64,000 bases of DNA, taken from contig CAMWXB010000001.1 of assembly GCA_947178125.1 (NCBI GenBank), positions 1 through 64,000 on the forward strand. Reading direction: 5' to 3'. Below are positions 44,032 to 53,982 of the stretch, in pieces. The position numbers and the translations under genes were made by a program. This DNA comes from an uncultured Lachnospiraceae bacterium (GTDB taxonomy: Bacteria > Bacillota > Clostridia > Lachnospirales > Lachnospiraceae). A model generated the notes under the pieces. The model did not search any database and had not been told where the DNA came from. It saw nothing but the letters and a program-made list of their open reading frames with translations. Numbering within the stretch: the stretch's first letter is position 1; every line of letters begins with the position of its first letter.

Positions 44032-44161
44032 AATCCTTTTTGCCAGATAAAATTCATTTTATCCTGTAACGCCTGTTTTACTGTATCTGTCTAACGTATA
44101 TATCGACTGCCGCACTCCAATTCTTTATACGGAAGAAAAAAGATGTTGTGAAACGGTCATT

Positions 44162-44683
44162 TTATGATATGAACGCGAGTGTCTCCTCCATCGAAATACA
44201 GTCGGCATACCTTCCCTTCCATAAGAACTCATTGTAATACCTGTAAGTGACTTCCGCAGACAGATATTGATTGTCAAAAGTAGAATTTGTCCCCTCCGGC
44301 ACGATCATATGGAAGCCATGCTCAAAACCGCATTTGACCGCAGCATCCATACAATAATCCGTCTGCAGACCGACGACAATGATCTGTCTGGTCTGTTTTT
44401 CGGTAAGATACTCCAATAATCCCGTATCTTTGAAAGGACTGTTCACCGTTTTATCAAAAATCTTTTCCCCTTTAGCCGGTTCAAATTCCCCGTATATTTC
44501 AAATCCGGCCGTTCCCTTTGTCAATTCCTGGCCGGGGCCGTCGTCGTGCCGGACATATATGACTTCGACATGATTTTCTCTTGCCGCTTTGATCAGTTTT
44601 TTTACATTCGATACAAACAGATCGAAGTTGTACAGTGCAGTATTGGTTATTTGTTTCTGCGCATCGATGACTAATAATACCAT
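44162..44683 (-). CDS. Cysteine hydrolase (isochorismatase family)
   Basis: MVLLVIDAQKQ...VIYVRHDDG...IIVVGLQTDYCMDAAVKCGFEHG. Confidence 0.95.
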   Translation of the reverse strand: MVLLVIDAQKQITNTALYNFDLFVSNVKKLIKAARENHVEVIYVRHDDGPGQELTKGTAGFEIYGEFEPAKGEKIFDKTVNSPFKDTGLLEYLTEKQTRQIIVVGLQTDYCMDAAVKCGFEHGFHMIVPEGTNSTFDNQYLSAEVTYRYYNEFLWKGRYADCISMEETLAFIS

Positions 44684-44751
44684 ATGCAATAGTCTCCTTC
44701 TTAATCTTCTCACGGGTCGTTCGTGCCGCCGCAAGCGGCATGACAGTTCTC

Positions 44752-46338
44752 TTACAGCAGCGGCGCAACCGCCTTCATCAAACATCCCAGCAGTTTCAGA
44801 TACCATTTTTCTTTCCGTATTGTTTCTTTCGTGACCTGTCTGCATTTTGTGAGCGTGGCCTGAAAATCCGCTTCGATTTCCGGAACGCAGTCCGTATCGT
44901 ACAGATATGCGGCGCATTCAAAATGATGATACAGGCTGCGGTAATCCAGATTGATCGTGCCGACGACCGCTTCTAACGTATCGCTGACACACACCTTTGC
45001 ATGAACAAATCCAGGCGTGTACTCATAAATCTTCACCCCGGATTCCAGCAACGACGCATAATGCGTCTTAGCCAGTGAATAGGGAACGATTTTGTCCGGA
45101 ATGCCAGGCAGTATCAACGCCACTTCCACGCCTCTCTCCGCGGCAAATTTAAGCGCCGCTTCTATTTCTCCATCCAGAATCAGATACGGCGTCATGATAT
45201 GTACATATTCCAGAGCCCTGTTCAAAATATCCATATAGACCCGCTCACCGAGTTTATCATCGTCCAACGGCCGGTCGCCATAAGGGATGACATAGCCTTT
45301 TGCCGTTTCTACGGGCATTGCCGGAAAAGAAAGAAAACGCGCATGGTCAATTTCCTTTTCACTGATTCCCCATGTCTGCAAGAACATTAGAGTAAAGCTC
45401 CGTACCGCCTCGCCTTTTAACATGACGGCCGTATCTTTCCAATGGCCGAACTTCGATTTCACGTTAATATATTCATCCGACAGATTCACGCCGCCGGTGA
45501 ATGCCGTATGTCCGTCGATTACCAGAATCTTTCTGTGGTCTCTGTAATTATAATGTGTAGAAATAAAAGGCGTCACAGGAGAAAAGACTTTACACTTTAT
45601 CCCCAAAGCTTTCAGGCGTTTCGGATAATCGCGGGGCAGCAGGGCAAACTCGCAGGTTCCGTCATACATGACGCGGACTTCCACGCCCTCGGCCGCTTTT
45701 CTGGCAAGTATCTCCAGAATTTTCCCCCACATGAGGCCCTCATCCACAATAAAATATTCCATAAAGATAAAGTGTTCCGCCGCTTCCAGCTGTTTTAACA
45801 TTTCTTCAAACTTCTTTTCTCCCACCGGAAAATAAGTGACGGCCGTTTTTTCATAGACCGGATGACAGCCGCTTCTCTGCATATAATGTGCCAGCGCTGC
45901 AGCGCCCCGGCTTTCTTCGGAAAACTTCTGTATGACTTCCGGGGATTGCGGAATGCTCTCTTTCGTATTCTTTATGATCTGGTCAATGCGCATTTTCAGC
46001 GCCCTGTGTCCGATCTCGCTCTGCGTATATGCAAACAAAAGTACTCCGAATACGGGCAGAAGCATAATGACGATCAGCCAGGTGATCTTCGCCGTCGGGT
46101 CGAGCTTGCTGTTCAGAAGGTAAATCACCATGACAAATGTCAGCAGCACCGTTCCGCTCCAAATATGAGGCAGAAACTCTCCAAACCACTGAAGAATGCT
46201 AAACAAGATCAAAACCTGCACCACAAGCATCAGCAGAACCAGCCCAAAACGGCTGAATATGGCATGAATAATACCCTTCTGGCCTCTCTTCAAGAGATTG
46301 AGCCCTTTATCTTTATAGTCCGTCGGCACAATCAACAT
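44752..46338 (-). CDS. cls: Cardiolipin synthase
   Basis: two PLD HxKxxxxD motifs (HRKILVIDGHTAFTGG; HAKVCVSDTLEAVVGT), N-terminal TM. Confidence 0.96.
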   Translation of the reverse strand: MLIVPTDYKDKGLNLLKRGQKGIIHAIFSRFGLVLLMLVVQVLILFSILQWFGEFLPHIWSGTVLLTFVMVIYLLNSKLDPTAKITWLIVIMLLPVFGVLLFAYTQSEIGHRALKMRIDQIIKNTKESIPQSPEVIQKFSEESRGAAALAHYMQRSGCHPVYEKTAVTYFPVGEKKFEEMLKQLEAAEHFIFMEYFIVDEGLMWGKILEILARKAAEGVEVRVMYDGTCEFALLPRDYPKRLKALGIKCKVFSPVTPFISTHYNYRDHRKILVIDGHTAFTGGVNLSDEYINVKSKFGHWKDTAVMLKGEAVRSFTLMFLQTWGISEKEIDHARFLSFPAMPVETAKGYVIPYGDRPLDDDKLGERVYMDILNRALEYVHIMTPYLILDGEIEAALKFAAERGVEVALILPGIPDKIVPYSLAKTHYASLLESGVKIYEYTPGFVHAKVCVSDTLEAVVGTINLDYRSLYHHFECAAYLYDTDCVPEIEADFQATLTKCRQVTKETIRKEKWYLKLLGCLMKAVAPLL

Positions 46339-46482
46339 CTCCTTTGTAAAACCTTTTCTTCATTATAAACCGTACAGTGACAGCACGGTCAAGAGAAAAG
46401 CTTTCTTATAATTTCCGATAAGGTAAAAATCCCTTCCGCATTCTGCCCCGGAAGGGATTTCTACCGTTTTTATCCTCTGTAT

Positions 46483-48765
46483 TTATTCCAGAGAGTTCAA
46501 TTTATCAACAAGTTTCTGGATATCCCGCATGGATACGTTGCCGCCAAAGCTGACCGGTCCGCGGAGCGGCATATACTTCATCATCGCCGCATTCATCTCA
46601 TCGGAAATTGCCTCCGCCGCAGCATCGCCGTCTTCCTCTTTCTTCTCACTGCCAAAAATTCCCTTTTCCATCAGCGGTTTAACGATTTCCCATGCCTTCG
46701 GATCCGCCATCACATCGCCCATCGTTGTATCCGTCGTATAGACGAATGGAATTTTTACAGTCGATTCCACAGTGACCGTCTTGCCAAGAACGATATCTCT
46801 GGAGGATTTACCGACCAGAATATCAAATTCGCCCGTCTCAACATGCCAGTCGTGAATCCTGACACTATAATAAGCAAATGCCCTTTTATCTAATGTAAAG
46901 GTAACGGTCTTTGTCTCTCCCGGCGCCAGTTCCACTTTTGCAAAATCGCGCAGTTCTTTTACCGGACGGATGACCGTGCTTTCCTTATCCGCAACATAGA
47001 GCTGTACCACTTCTTTTCCGGCCATACTGCCCGTATTGGTCACATCTACCGTAACGGTCAGCGTATCCGTATCCTTCATACTTTCCTTATCGACCGTCAG
47101 ATTAGCATATTCGAAAGTCGTATAGGACAACCCATAACCGAACGGGAAAAGAACATCCATCTTTTTCTTATCATAATAGCGGTATCCTACGAAAATGCCT
47201 TCCCGGTATTCCACCATATCGCCCTCGCCAAAATAGGAGAGATAGGACGGATTGTCTTCCAGTCTGAGCGGGAACGTCTCGGGAAGCTTCGCGCTCGGAT
47301 TGACTTTACCGAACAGGATATCGCATACCGCACCGCCTACTGCCTGGCCGCCCAGATAAGCTTCGACAATGCCTTTCACCTGATCTGCCCAGGGCATTTC
47401 CACCGGGGAACCGTTATGCAGTACAACAATGGTATTCGGCTGTACCGCCGCTACTTTTTCAATCAATTCATTCTGGCAGTTCGGCATACGCATATGTTGT
47501 CTGTCAAAACCTTCAGACTCAAACGCATCAGGAAGACCCGCAAAAATGACTGCTGCCTTTGCCTTCTTAGCCGCTTCTACCGCTTCCTCTAACAGCTTTG
47601 TATCCGTCTCGTCCACATCATCACGATAGCCCTGCGCATATACGATATTGGACATTCCCTCTGCCGCGTCCATCGCAGAAGTTATCTTATGGCTATTGAT
47701 ATGGGAACTTCCGCCGCCCTGATATCTCGGCTGCTTCGCATATTTACCGATAAACGCGATATCATCCTTTTCATTCAGCGGAAGGACTCCTTCGTTTTTC
47801 AGCAGAACGATTGTCTCCTCAGCTACTTTTCTTGCCATCTCATGGTCTTTATCTTTATCCCAGACAGCATTTTTATCCCGGTTCTCTTCATAGCGGAACA
47901 CAATATTCAAAATACGCTCTACCGCTGCGTCCACAACGCATTCTTTCAGATTGCCGCTCTGTACCGCACCGACGATGAGTTTGTCATTTGCGCCGAGAGA
48001 AGTCGGCATTTCCAAATCGAGGCCTGCCTTTAAGTCTTCCACTCTGTTATTGACAGCGCCCCAGTCACTCATCACATATCCGTCAAATCCCCACTGTTCG
48101 CGCAGGGTATCCGTCAGATATTTACGGTTTTCCGCCGCATAGACACCGTTGATTTTATTATAGGAACACATGACAGCCCATGGTTTCTGTTTTCTCACTG
48201 CGCCCTCAAAAGCCGCCAGATAAATTTCGTTCAAAGTCCTTTCATCCACGCGGGAATCCCCGGACATTCTTCTTGTTTCCTGATTGTTCGCCAGAAAATG
48301 CTTGATGCTTGTACCCACGTTCTTGCTTTGTACGCCTTTGATCAGGGCGCCTGCCATTTCCGACGCAACGAGCGGGTCTTCCGAATAGTACTCAAAATTA
48401 CGGCCGCACAACGGAGAACGCTTGATGTTCACCGCAGGCCCCAAAATAACGCTGACACCTTCTGCCTGACATTCATTACCGAGAACCTCGCCCATCTGTG
48501 TCAGAAGTTCCCTGTTAAAAGAAGCTGCCGTTCCGCATCCTGCCGGAAAACAGACTGCCTTGATGCTGTCATTGACGCCAAGGTGGTCGCCTTCCTGGTC
48601 CTGTTTTCTAAGACCGTGCGGTCCGTCTGAGACCATGCTGGCCGGAATCCCCAGTCTTGCCACGGCTTCCGTATGCCAGAAATCCGCGCCGGAACACATA
48701 GCCGCCTTTTCCTCCAAAGTCATCTGCGCTACCAGCTTCTTGATTTTTTCTGCTGTCATCCCCAT
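46483..48765 (-). CDS. Glycoside hydrolase family 3 beta-glucosidase
   Basis: GH3 fold (VMSDWGAVNNRVEDLKAGLDLEMP), fibronectin III-like C-terminus. Confidence 0.96.
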   Translation of the reverse strand: MGMTAEKIKKLVAQMTLEEKAAMCSGADFWHTEAVARLGIPASMVSDGPHGLRKQDQEGDHLGVNDSIKAVCFPAGCGTAASFNRELLTQMGEVLGNECQAEGVSVILGPAVNIKRSPLCGRNFEYYSEDPLVASEMAGALIKGVQSKNVGTSIKHFLANNQETRRMSGDSRVDERTLNEIYLAAFEGAVRKQKPWAVMCSYNKINGVYAAENRKYLTDTLREQWGFDGYVMSDWGAVNNRVEDLKAGLDLEMPTSLGANDKLIVGAVQSGNLKECVVDAAVERILNIVFRYEENRDKNAVWDKDKDHEMARKVAEETIVLLKNEGVLPLNEKDDIAFIGKYAKQPRYQGGGSSHINSHKITSAMDAAEGMSNIVYAQGYRDDVDETDTKLLEEAVEAAKKAKAAVIFAGLPDAFESEGFDRQHMRMPNCQNELIEKVAAVQPNTIVVLHNGSPVEMPWADQVKGIVEAYLGGQAVGGAVCDILFGKVNPSAKLPETFPLRLEDNPSYLSYFGEGDMVEYREGIFVGYRYYDKKKMDVLFPFGYGLSYTTFEYANLTVDKESMKDTDTLTVTVDVTNTGSMAGKEVVQLYVADKESTVIRPVKELRDFAKVELAPGETKTVTFTLDKRAFAYYSVRIHDWHVETGEFDILVGKSSRDIVLGKTVTVESTVKIPFVYTTDTTMGDVMADPKAWEIVKPLMEKGIFGSEKKEEDGDAAAEAISDEMNAAMMKYMPLRGPVSFGGNVSMRDIQKLVDKLNSLE

Positions 48766-48769
48766 TAAC

Positions 48770-48844
48770 CATTCCTTTCTCTCAACCTGCGACATTTGCT
48801 GCCGCAAGGCACAAATTCACCTGTGAAAAATTTATTTTTCACAG
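48770..48844 (-). repeat. Family-2 leader repeat (copy before the GH3 gene)
   Basis: minus strand CTGTGAAAAATAAATTTTTCACAGGTGAATTTGTGCCTTGCGGCAGCAAATGTCGCAGGTTGAGAGAAAGGAATGG. Confidence 0.85.
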
Positions 48845-48900
48845 TATATACCTCCTTATGATATCCTGCATTCCTACCCTTGCAACATCCCATCCATAAC

Positions 48901-48990
48901 TAGCGTGAGAAAGATTTGCCTTCGGCAAATCGTAGAACTTCTTCACGAAACAGCCCTTGCTGTGAGTGATTAGAAGTTCTTCTCACGCTA
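48901..48990 (-). repeat. Family-1 structured intergenic element, copy C
   Basis: outer arms TAGCGTGAGAA/TTCTCACGCTA; GATTTGCC-TTC-GGCAAATC; AGAACTTCT/AGAAGTTCT; ACAGC-CCTT-GCTGT. Confidence 0.9.
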
Positions 48991-49194
48991 TTGTATGCGC
49001 TGTTTATCCAGAAGTTCTTTTAACGCCTCGTCGCTGACGCTGATCCAGACGTCCTCTTCTTCCGCATTCAAGCCGAGATATTCCCGCAGTGTCATAGAGT
49101 CATCATGAAGCCCCCATTCCTGACTGTAATCGTCTATTTCTTCAAACTCCACTTCACCAGCGATATACTTTTCTTTAAAGGTCTTTTCCACCAT
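48988..49194 (-). CDS. Small hypothetical protein (68 aa)
   Basis: MVEKTFKEKYIAGEVEFEEIDDYSQEWGLHDDSMTLREYLGLNAEEEDVWISVSDEALKELLDKQRIQ. Confidence 0.7.
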   Translation of the reverse strand: MVEKTFKEKYIAGEVEFEEIDDYSQEWGLHDDSMTLREYLGLNAEEEDVWISVSDEALKELLDKQRIQ

Positions 49195-49336
49195 ATGCCC
49201 CTCTCTAATTCCTTCTATCAAAGAATGGCCCGCCAGAGACATTCTTTTGTGCAAAGGGGATTTGCGTACAAATTCTCTTCGCACTGGGTAGGAATTTCCT
49301 GTTTGGGAAATCTAAGTTCATTATACAAAGAGCATC

Positions 49337-50518
49337 TTAGACTGTCAATGTCGCCGCCGCTTTTTTCAAACGTTCCAAAGCTTCTTTCAGCGTGGCGCGG
49401 GGACAGGCGATATTGACCCGTTCAAATCCTTCTCCGGCCTTTCCGAAAATAACGCCGTCATCCAGCCAGAGTTTCGCCTTCTGCGCAATAAACTGTTCCA
49501 GTTCTTTCTCACTCAGCCCAAGTTCCCGGCAGTCCAGCCAGACTAAGTATGTCCCTTCCGGCTCTATCAGTTTGATCTGCGGAATGTTCTCTTCTAAATA
49601 GTCTCTGACAAAATCGAGATTCCCTTTCAGATATTCTTTTAACTGCTCCAGCCATTCCCTGCCGCCCTCATAGGCCGCCTGACAGGCATGGAGTCCGAGC
49701 ATGTTGACCTCACTGTATCCGACCGCTGACATTTTTCGTTCAAATACCCGGCGTAATTCAGGATTCGGAATCCAGACATTGGAAACCTGGAGCCCCGCGA
49801 GATTGAACGTCTTGCTGGGTGCGGTGCAGACAATGCTGATATCCTGGAACCGCTCATCCACCGTTGTCAGCACATGATGCACAAATCCCGGATACACGAA
49901 ATCGTTATGAATCTCATCACTGACGATCTTGACATCATATTTCAGGCAGATTTCCCCGATACGCTGCAGTTCCTCCTTCGTCCATACCCGGCCGACAGGA
50001 TTATGCGGACTGCACAATATGAACAGCTTCACTTTTTCCTGCACGATTTTTTTCTCAAAATCCTCCAGGTCCATCTCATAATGCCCGTCTTTTAACACCA
50101 GTTCATTGTTAACGAGCTTCCTGTTATTGTCCCGGATGACCGCACTGAAAGGATAATAAACGGGCTGTTGGATCAGAACGCCGTCGCCTTCTTTCGTAAA
50201 TGCCGAAACCGCCGTCGCAATGGCAAAAACAATGCCCGGCGTTTTTACAAGCCAGTCTTTTTCTACCTTCCAGTCAAAATAAGTCTCATACCATTTCGAA
50301 AGCGCCTGGAAATAATCATCTTTACTATCCGTATAGCCAAAAATGCCAAAAGCCGCATCCTTCTGAATCCGTTCCGTAATACAGGATGCCGTCCTGAAAT
50401 CCATATCCGCTACCCACAAAGGCAGAATGTCCGCCGGCATTCCCCGCTCAACCGCAAAATCATATTTCAGGCAGTCACTGCCCCTTCTTTCTATCTGCTC
50501 ATCAAAATCGTATTTCAT
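49337..50518 (-). CDS. MalY/PatB family aminotransferase (cystathionine beta-lyase-like)
   Basis: LPLWVADMDFRTASCI; CSPHNPVGRVWTKEEL; SKTFNLAGLQVSN. Confidence 0.95.
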   Translation of the reverse strand: MKYDFDEQIERRGSDCLKYDFAVERGMPADILPLWVADMDFRTASCITERIQKDAAFGIFGYTDSKDDYFQALSKWYETYFDWKVEKDWLVKTPGIVFAIATAVSAFTKEGDGVLIQQPVYYPFSAVIRDNNRKLVNNELVLKDGHYEMDLEDFEKKIVQEKVKLFILCSPHNPVGRVWTKEELQRIGEICLKYDVKIVSDEIHNDFVYPGFVHHVLTTVDERFQDISIVCTAPSKTFNLAGLQVSNVWIPNPELRRVFERKMSAVGYSEVNMLGLHACQAAYEGGREWLEQLKEYLKGNLDFVRDYLEENIPQIKLIEPEGTYLVWLDCRELGLSEKELEQFIAQKAKLWLDDGVIFGKAGEGFERVNIACPRATLKEALERLKKAAATLTV

Positions 50519-50527
50519 AATAATGAC

Positions 50528-50633
50528 CATACCTTTCTCTCAACCTGTGAACTTTGTGCGACGCTGAAAACGTCTTGATGCCAATATTCGCAGGACAAAT
50601 AAATTCGTCTGCGAAAAATCTTTGATTTAACAA
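50528..50633 (-). repeat. Family-2 leader repeat (diverged copy)
   Basis: minus strand CGAATTTATTTGTCCTGCGAATATTGG...CACAGGTTGAGAGAAAGGTATGG before malY/patB. Confidence 0.7.
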
Positions 50634-50634
50634 T

Positions 50635-51780
50635 CTAACCAAATGCCTGCTGCAAGTCCGCAATGATATCCTGTACATCCTCCAGACCGACGGACATCCG
50701 GAGCAGCGTTTCATCAATTCCCCGCGCGCGCCGTTTCTCATCGGGTACATCCGCATGGGTCTGTGTCACCGGATAGGTGATCAGACTCTCCGTACCGCCG
50801 AGACTTTCCGCAAACCGTATCAGTTTCACCCGTTCCAGGACGTGATACACGGTTTCCCGCGAATCCACATGAAACGCCAGCATACCACCGAAGCCCCGGC
50901 TCTGCCGTTTCGTAATTTCCTGCCCCGGATGTCCATCCAATCCGATATACAGCACATCCCTCACTTCTTCCTGCGTTTGAAGCCATTTTGCGAGTGCCAG
51001 CGCATTTTCCTGATGCTTCTCCATACGAACGGCCAGCGTTTTCATGCCCCGCAAGATCAGCCAGCTGTCAAAAGGCGCCAGCCCTGAGCCAATCGTCTTA
51101 AAAATGGCCCGGAGTTCCTGCACAATATCTTCTCTGTTCATCACAAGAAACCCGCCCAACGTATCATTATGTCCTTCCAGATATTTCGTCGCGCTGTGAA
51201 TAACGATATCCGCGCCAAGATCAAGCGGGTTCTGGAAATACGGTGTCAAAAAAGTATTATCGACCGCGAGCAGGCAGCCCTTTTCCCGGGCGATTTTACT
51301 GACCGCCGCAATATCCGTCACCTGCATCATGGGGTTAGTCGGCGTTTCCAGATAAATAAGCTTCGTATTTTCCTGCAGGGCCGCTCTGATCTGCTCCAAA
51401 TCCGAAGTATCCACATATGTAACGCTAATGCCGTTTTTTTCATTGATCAGGCGAAACTGGCGGATGGTACCGCCATATAAATCATCCGTCGCCACGATAT
51501 GGTCTCCCGGCCTGAACAGTTCCATAAACGCACTGACCGCCGCCATTCCGGACGAAAATGCGAGTGCCTCCCGTCCGTGCTCCAAATCCGCCACGATACG
51601 CTCTGCCTCTTCTCTCGTAGGATTCTGCACTCTGGAATAATCATAGCCCGTGCTCCGGCCGACACCCGGATGTGCATATGCCGCTGTCTGATAAATCGGA
51701 AAACTGATGCTGCCCGTGTTGTCTATCTCTTTTCTCTGCCCGCTGCCGTGAATACACACGGTATCCAATTTGTACTCCAT
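50635..51780 (-). CDS. PLP-dependent trans-sulfuration enzyme (cystathionine gamma-synthase/lyase type)
   Basis: DYSRVQNPTREEAERIVADLEHG; YLETPTNPMMQV; SATKYLEGHNDTLGG. Confidence 0.95.
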   Translation of the reverse strand: MEYKLDTVCIHGSGQRKEIDNTGSISFPIYQTAAYAHPGVGRSTGYDYSRVQNPTREEAERIVADLEHGREALAFSSGMAAVSAFMELFRPGDHIVATDDLYGGTIRQFRLINEKNGISVTYVDTSDLEQIRAALQENTKLIYLETPTNPMMQVTDIAAVSKIAREKGCLLAVDNTFLTPYFQNPLDLGADIVIHSATKYLEGHNDTLGGFLVMNREDIVQELRAIFKTIGSGLAPFDSWLILRGMKTLAVRMEKHQENALALAKWLQTQEEVRDVLYIGLDGHPGQEITKRQSRGFGGMLAFHVDSRETVYHVLERVKLIRFAESLGGTESLITYPVTQTHADVPDEKRRARGIDETLLRMSVGLEDVQDIIADLQQAFG

Positions 51781-51855
51781 TGCTTTTCTCCACCCTTCCA
51801 ATTCATACTATTTATATATGATTTATATAAATTTTATATACTGTCGTATGTGGTG

Positions 51856-53169
51856 TCAAGCATTTTCTACTTCCATATCCTTCGGCAGCACAAGATTCAA
51901 AATAATAGAAACAAGGAAAACGACCGCAACACAGTTTTCCGCAAACACATTCTGTATGATCTGCGGGAAAATAGCAAATATTTCTGGAACCTGCGTAAAT
52001 CCGATACCGATACTGAGCGATAGAGCAACGATCGTAATATTTCGCTGTGTATAGCCGCATTTTCCTACCATCTGGATTCCGCTGACAACAATCGTACCGA
52101 ACATCATGATGGTACAGCCGCCCAGCACGGCATCGGGCAGCGTCGCAAGCAGCGCCCCGAAAATCGGGAAAATACCCGCCAGGATCATAATGACCGCACC
52201 CGTTGCGATCGCAAACCGGTTAACCACTTTCGTCATCGCCACCAGCCCGATGTTCTGGCTGAAAGAAGTAATCGGCAGACAGCCGAATACGGAAGACAGC
52301 GCACTGATAAAACCGTCACATGCGAGAGAACCGGATACTTCCTTTTTTGCCGCTTCCCTGTTCAGCCCGGCCGAAGCCAGTGCAGAAGTATCTCCAATCG
52401 TCTCTGTCGCGGAAACAAGAAAAATCAAAATAACGGGCAATATCGCGCCGATATGAAATTCCATGGGAAAAGGCATAATGCGCGGCAATGCGATAATGGA
52501 TGTTCCCGCAAGCGAAGAAAAATCCACCATATTCATACATATCGCGGTAAGGTATCCTACAATCAGACCAAACAGGACAGATAACTGTTTCCAGAAAGAT
52601 TTGGCAAAAACATGAAATAAAATACAGGCAAGCAGCGTGACCGTTCCCAGAATCCAGTTCGCGGCGGAACCGAAATCCTCAACGCCGCTGCCCCCGCCGA
52701 AAGAAGACGCGCCTACCGAGAGCAGGGAAAAACCAATCGCAGTAACGACGCTTGCCGAAACGACCGGGGTTATTATCTTTATCCAATATACTGCAAACAG
52801 ACCGAGAAGGCCTTCTACGATACCGCCAATCAGCACCGCTCCCAAAATTGCGAAATACCCATATGTCACACCGATATAGCAGAAAATCGATACAAAAGTA
52901 AAACTGATACCCATTACGATTGGAAGCCCGGAGCCTATCTTCCATAGCGGAAAAAGCTGTATCAGCGTACCGATACCCGCAATGATCATCGCGTTCTGTA
53001 TCAGCATCGCCGACTGCTCCGTAGACAGGCCGCTCGCACCCGCAACGATAATGATCGGAGCGATGTTGGCCACGAACATTGCAAGAATATGCTGTAATCC
53101 AAAAGGAACCGCTTTTAAAACAGGTACCTTCCCGTCAATCTGATAAATATTATTCAACTCGTTTTTCAT
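51856..53169 (-). CDS. NCS2 family uracil/xanthine permease
   Basis: GLQHILAMFVANIAPIIIVAGASGL; multi-TM; adjacent to xpt. Confidence 0.95.
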   Translation of the reverse strand: MKNELNNIYQIDGKVPVLKAVPFGLQHILAMFVANIAPIIIVAGASGLSTEQSAMLIQNAMIIAGIGTLIQLFPLWKIGSGLPIVMGISFTFVSIFCYIGVTYGYFAILGAVLIGGIVEGLLGLFAVYWIKIITPVVSASVVTAIGFSLLSVGASSFGGGSGVEDFGSAANWILGTVTLLACILFHVFAKSFWKQLSVLFGLIVGYLTAICMNMVDFSSLAGTSIIALPRIMPFPMEFHIGAILPVILIFLVSATETIGDTSALASAGLNREAAKKEVSGSLACDGFISALSSVFGCLPITSFSQNIGLVAMTKVVNRFAIATGAVIMILAGIFPIFGALLATLPDAVLGGCTIMMFGTIVVSGIQMVGKCGYTQRNITIVALSLSIGIGFTQVPEIFAIFPQIIQNVFAENCVAVVFLVSIILNLVLPKDMEVENA

Positions 53170-53177
53170 TTATCTTC

Positions 53178-53759
53178 TCACACTTCCCTAAAAGTAAATT
53201 TTCCGGTTGCCGCGTCCATCTCATCGATAATTGCGAGCGATTCCAGATGATATCCCAGATTGCGTATCATCCGGCCGCCGACCTGAAAGCCTTTCTCTAT
53301 GGCGATTCCGATACCAGCCACATTTGCACCGGCTTCCGTTACGATGGAAATCAGGCCCTGAAGCGCACAGCCATTCGCGAGGAAGTCATCGATAAGTAGA
53401 ATATTCTCGCCCGAAGACAGAAATTTTTTGGAAACAATGACCTGATTTTTCCGTTTATGGGTAAAAGATTCCACTTCCGCTATGTACATTTCCCCGTCGA
53501 TATTGACGCTTTCCGATTTTTTGGCAAAAACGACCGGCACCTGGAAATATCTTGCCACAACGCAGGCAATCCCGATGCCGGAAGCTTCAATCGTTAATAT
53601 TTTATCAATTTTCTCCTGTGAAAACCGACGTTTAAATTCTTCCCCAATCTGCTCAAACAAGGCAATGTCCATCTGGTGGTTCAGAAAACTGTCCACCTTC
53701 AGCACATTGCCTTCTTTTATGATTCCGTCCTTTACGATCCGTTCCTCTAAAAAGTTCAT
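53178..53759 (-). CDS. xpt: Xanthine phosphoribosyltransferase
   Basis: MNFLEERIVKDGIIKEGNVLKVDSFLNHQMD; PRPP motif ENILLIDDFLANGCAL. Confidence 0.96.
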   Translation of the reverse strand: MNFLEERIVKDGIIKEGNVLKVDSFLNHQMDIALFEQIGEEFKRRFSQEKIDKILTIEASGIGIACVVARYFQVPVVFAKKSESVNIDGEMYIAEVESFTHKRKNQVIVSKKFLSSGENILLIDDFLANGCALQGLISIVTEAGANVAGIGIAIEKGFQVGGRMIRNLGYHLESLAIIDEMDAATGKFTFREV

Positions 53760-53849
53760 TTGACCTCCATCCTTTGTAATCGTATCAATGCAATCATACC
53801 AGCTAAATATCTTCTCACTAACCTCCATGATTAATCTCAAAATCTCAAG

Positions 53850-53982
53850 ACAAACAAGTTTGTCAGGGAGAATGCCGTTTTTTAGGCATTCTCCAGGGTG
53901 AGAAAGATTTGCTCCGCAAATCGTAGAACTTCTTGGCGTTTCACCCTTTGGTGAAACGTCTTTAGAAGTTCTTCTCACCCTA
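53850..53982 (-). repeat. Family-1 structured intergenic element, copy D
   Basis: GACAAAC/GTTTGTC; GGAGAATGCC/GGCATTCTCC; AGGGTGAGAA/TTCTCACCCT; GATTTGC/GCAAATC; AGAACTTCT/AGAAGTTCT; CGTTTCACC/GGTGAAACG. Confidence 0.92.

Noticed and set aside
53760-53860. Possible purine riboswitch upstream of xpt
   Set aside because: No three-helix purine aptamer core motifs seen; the region instead contains the family-1 element.
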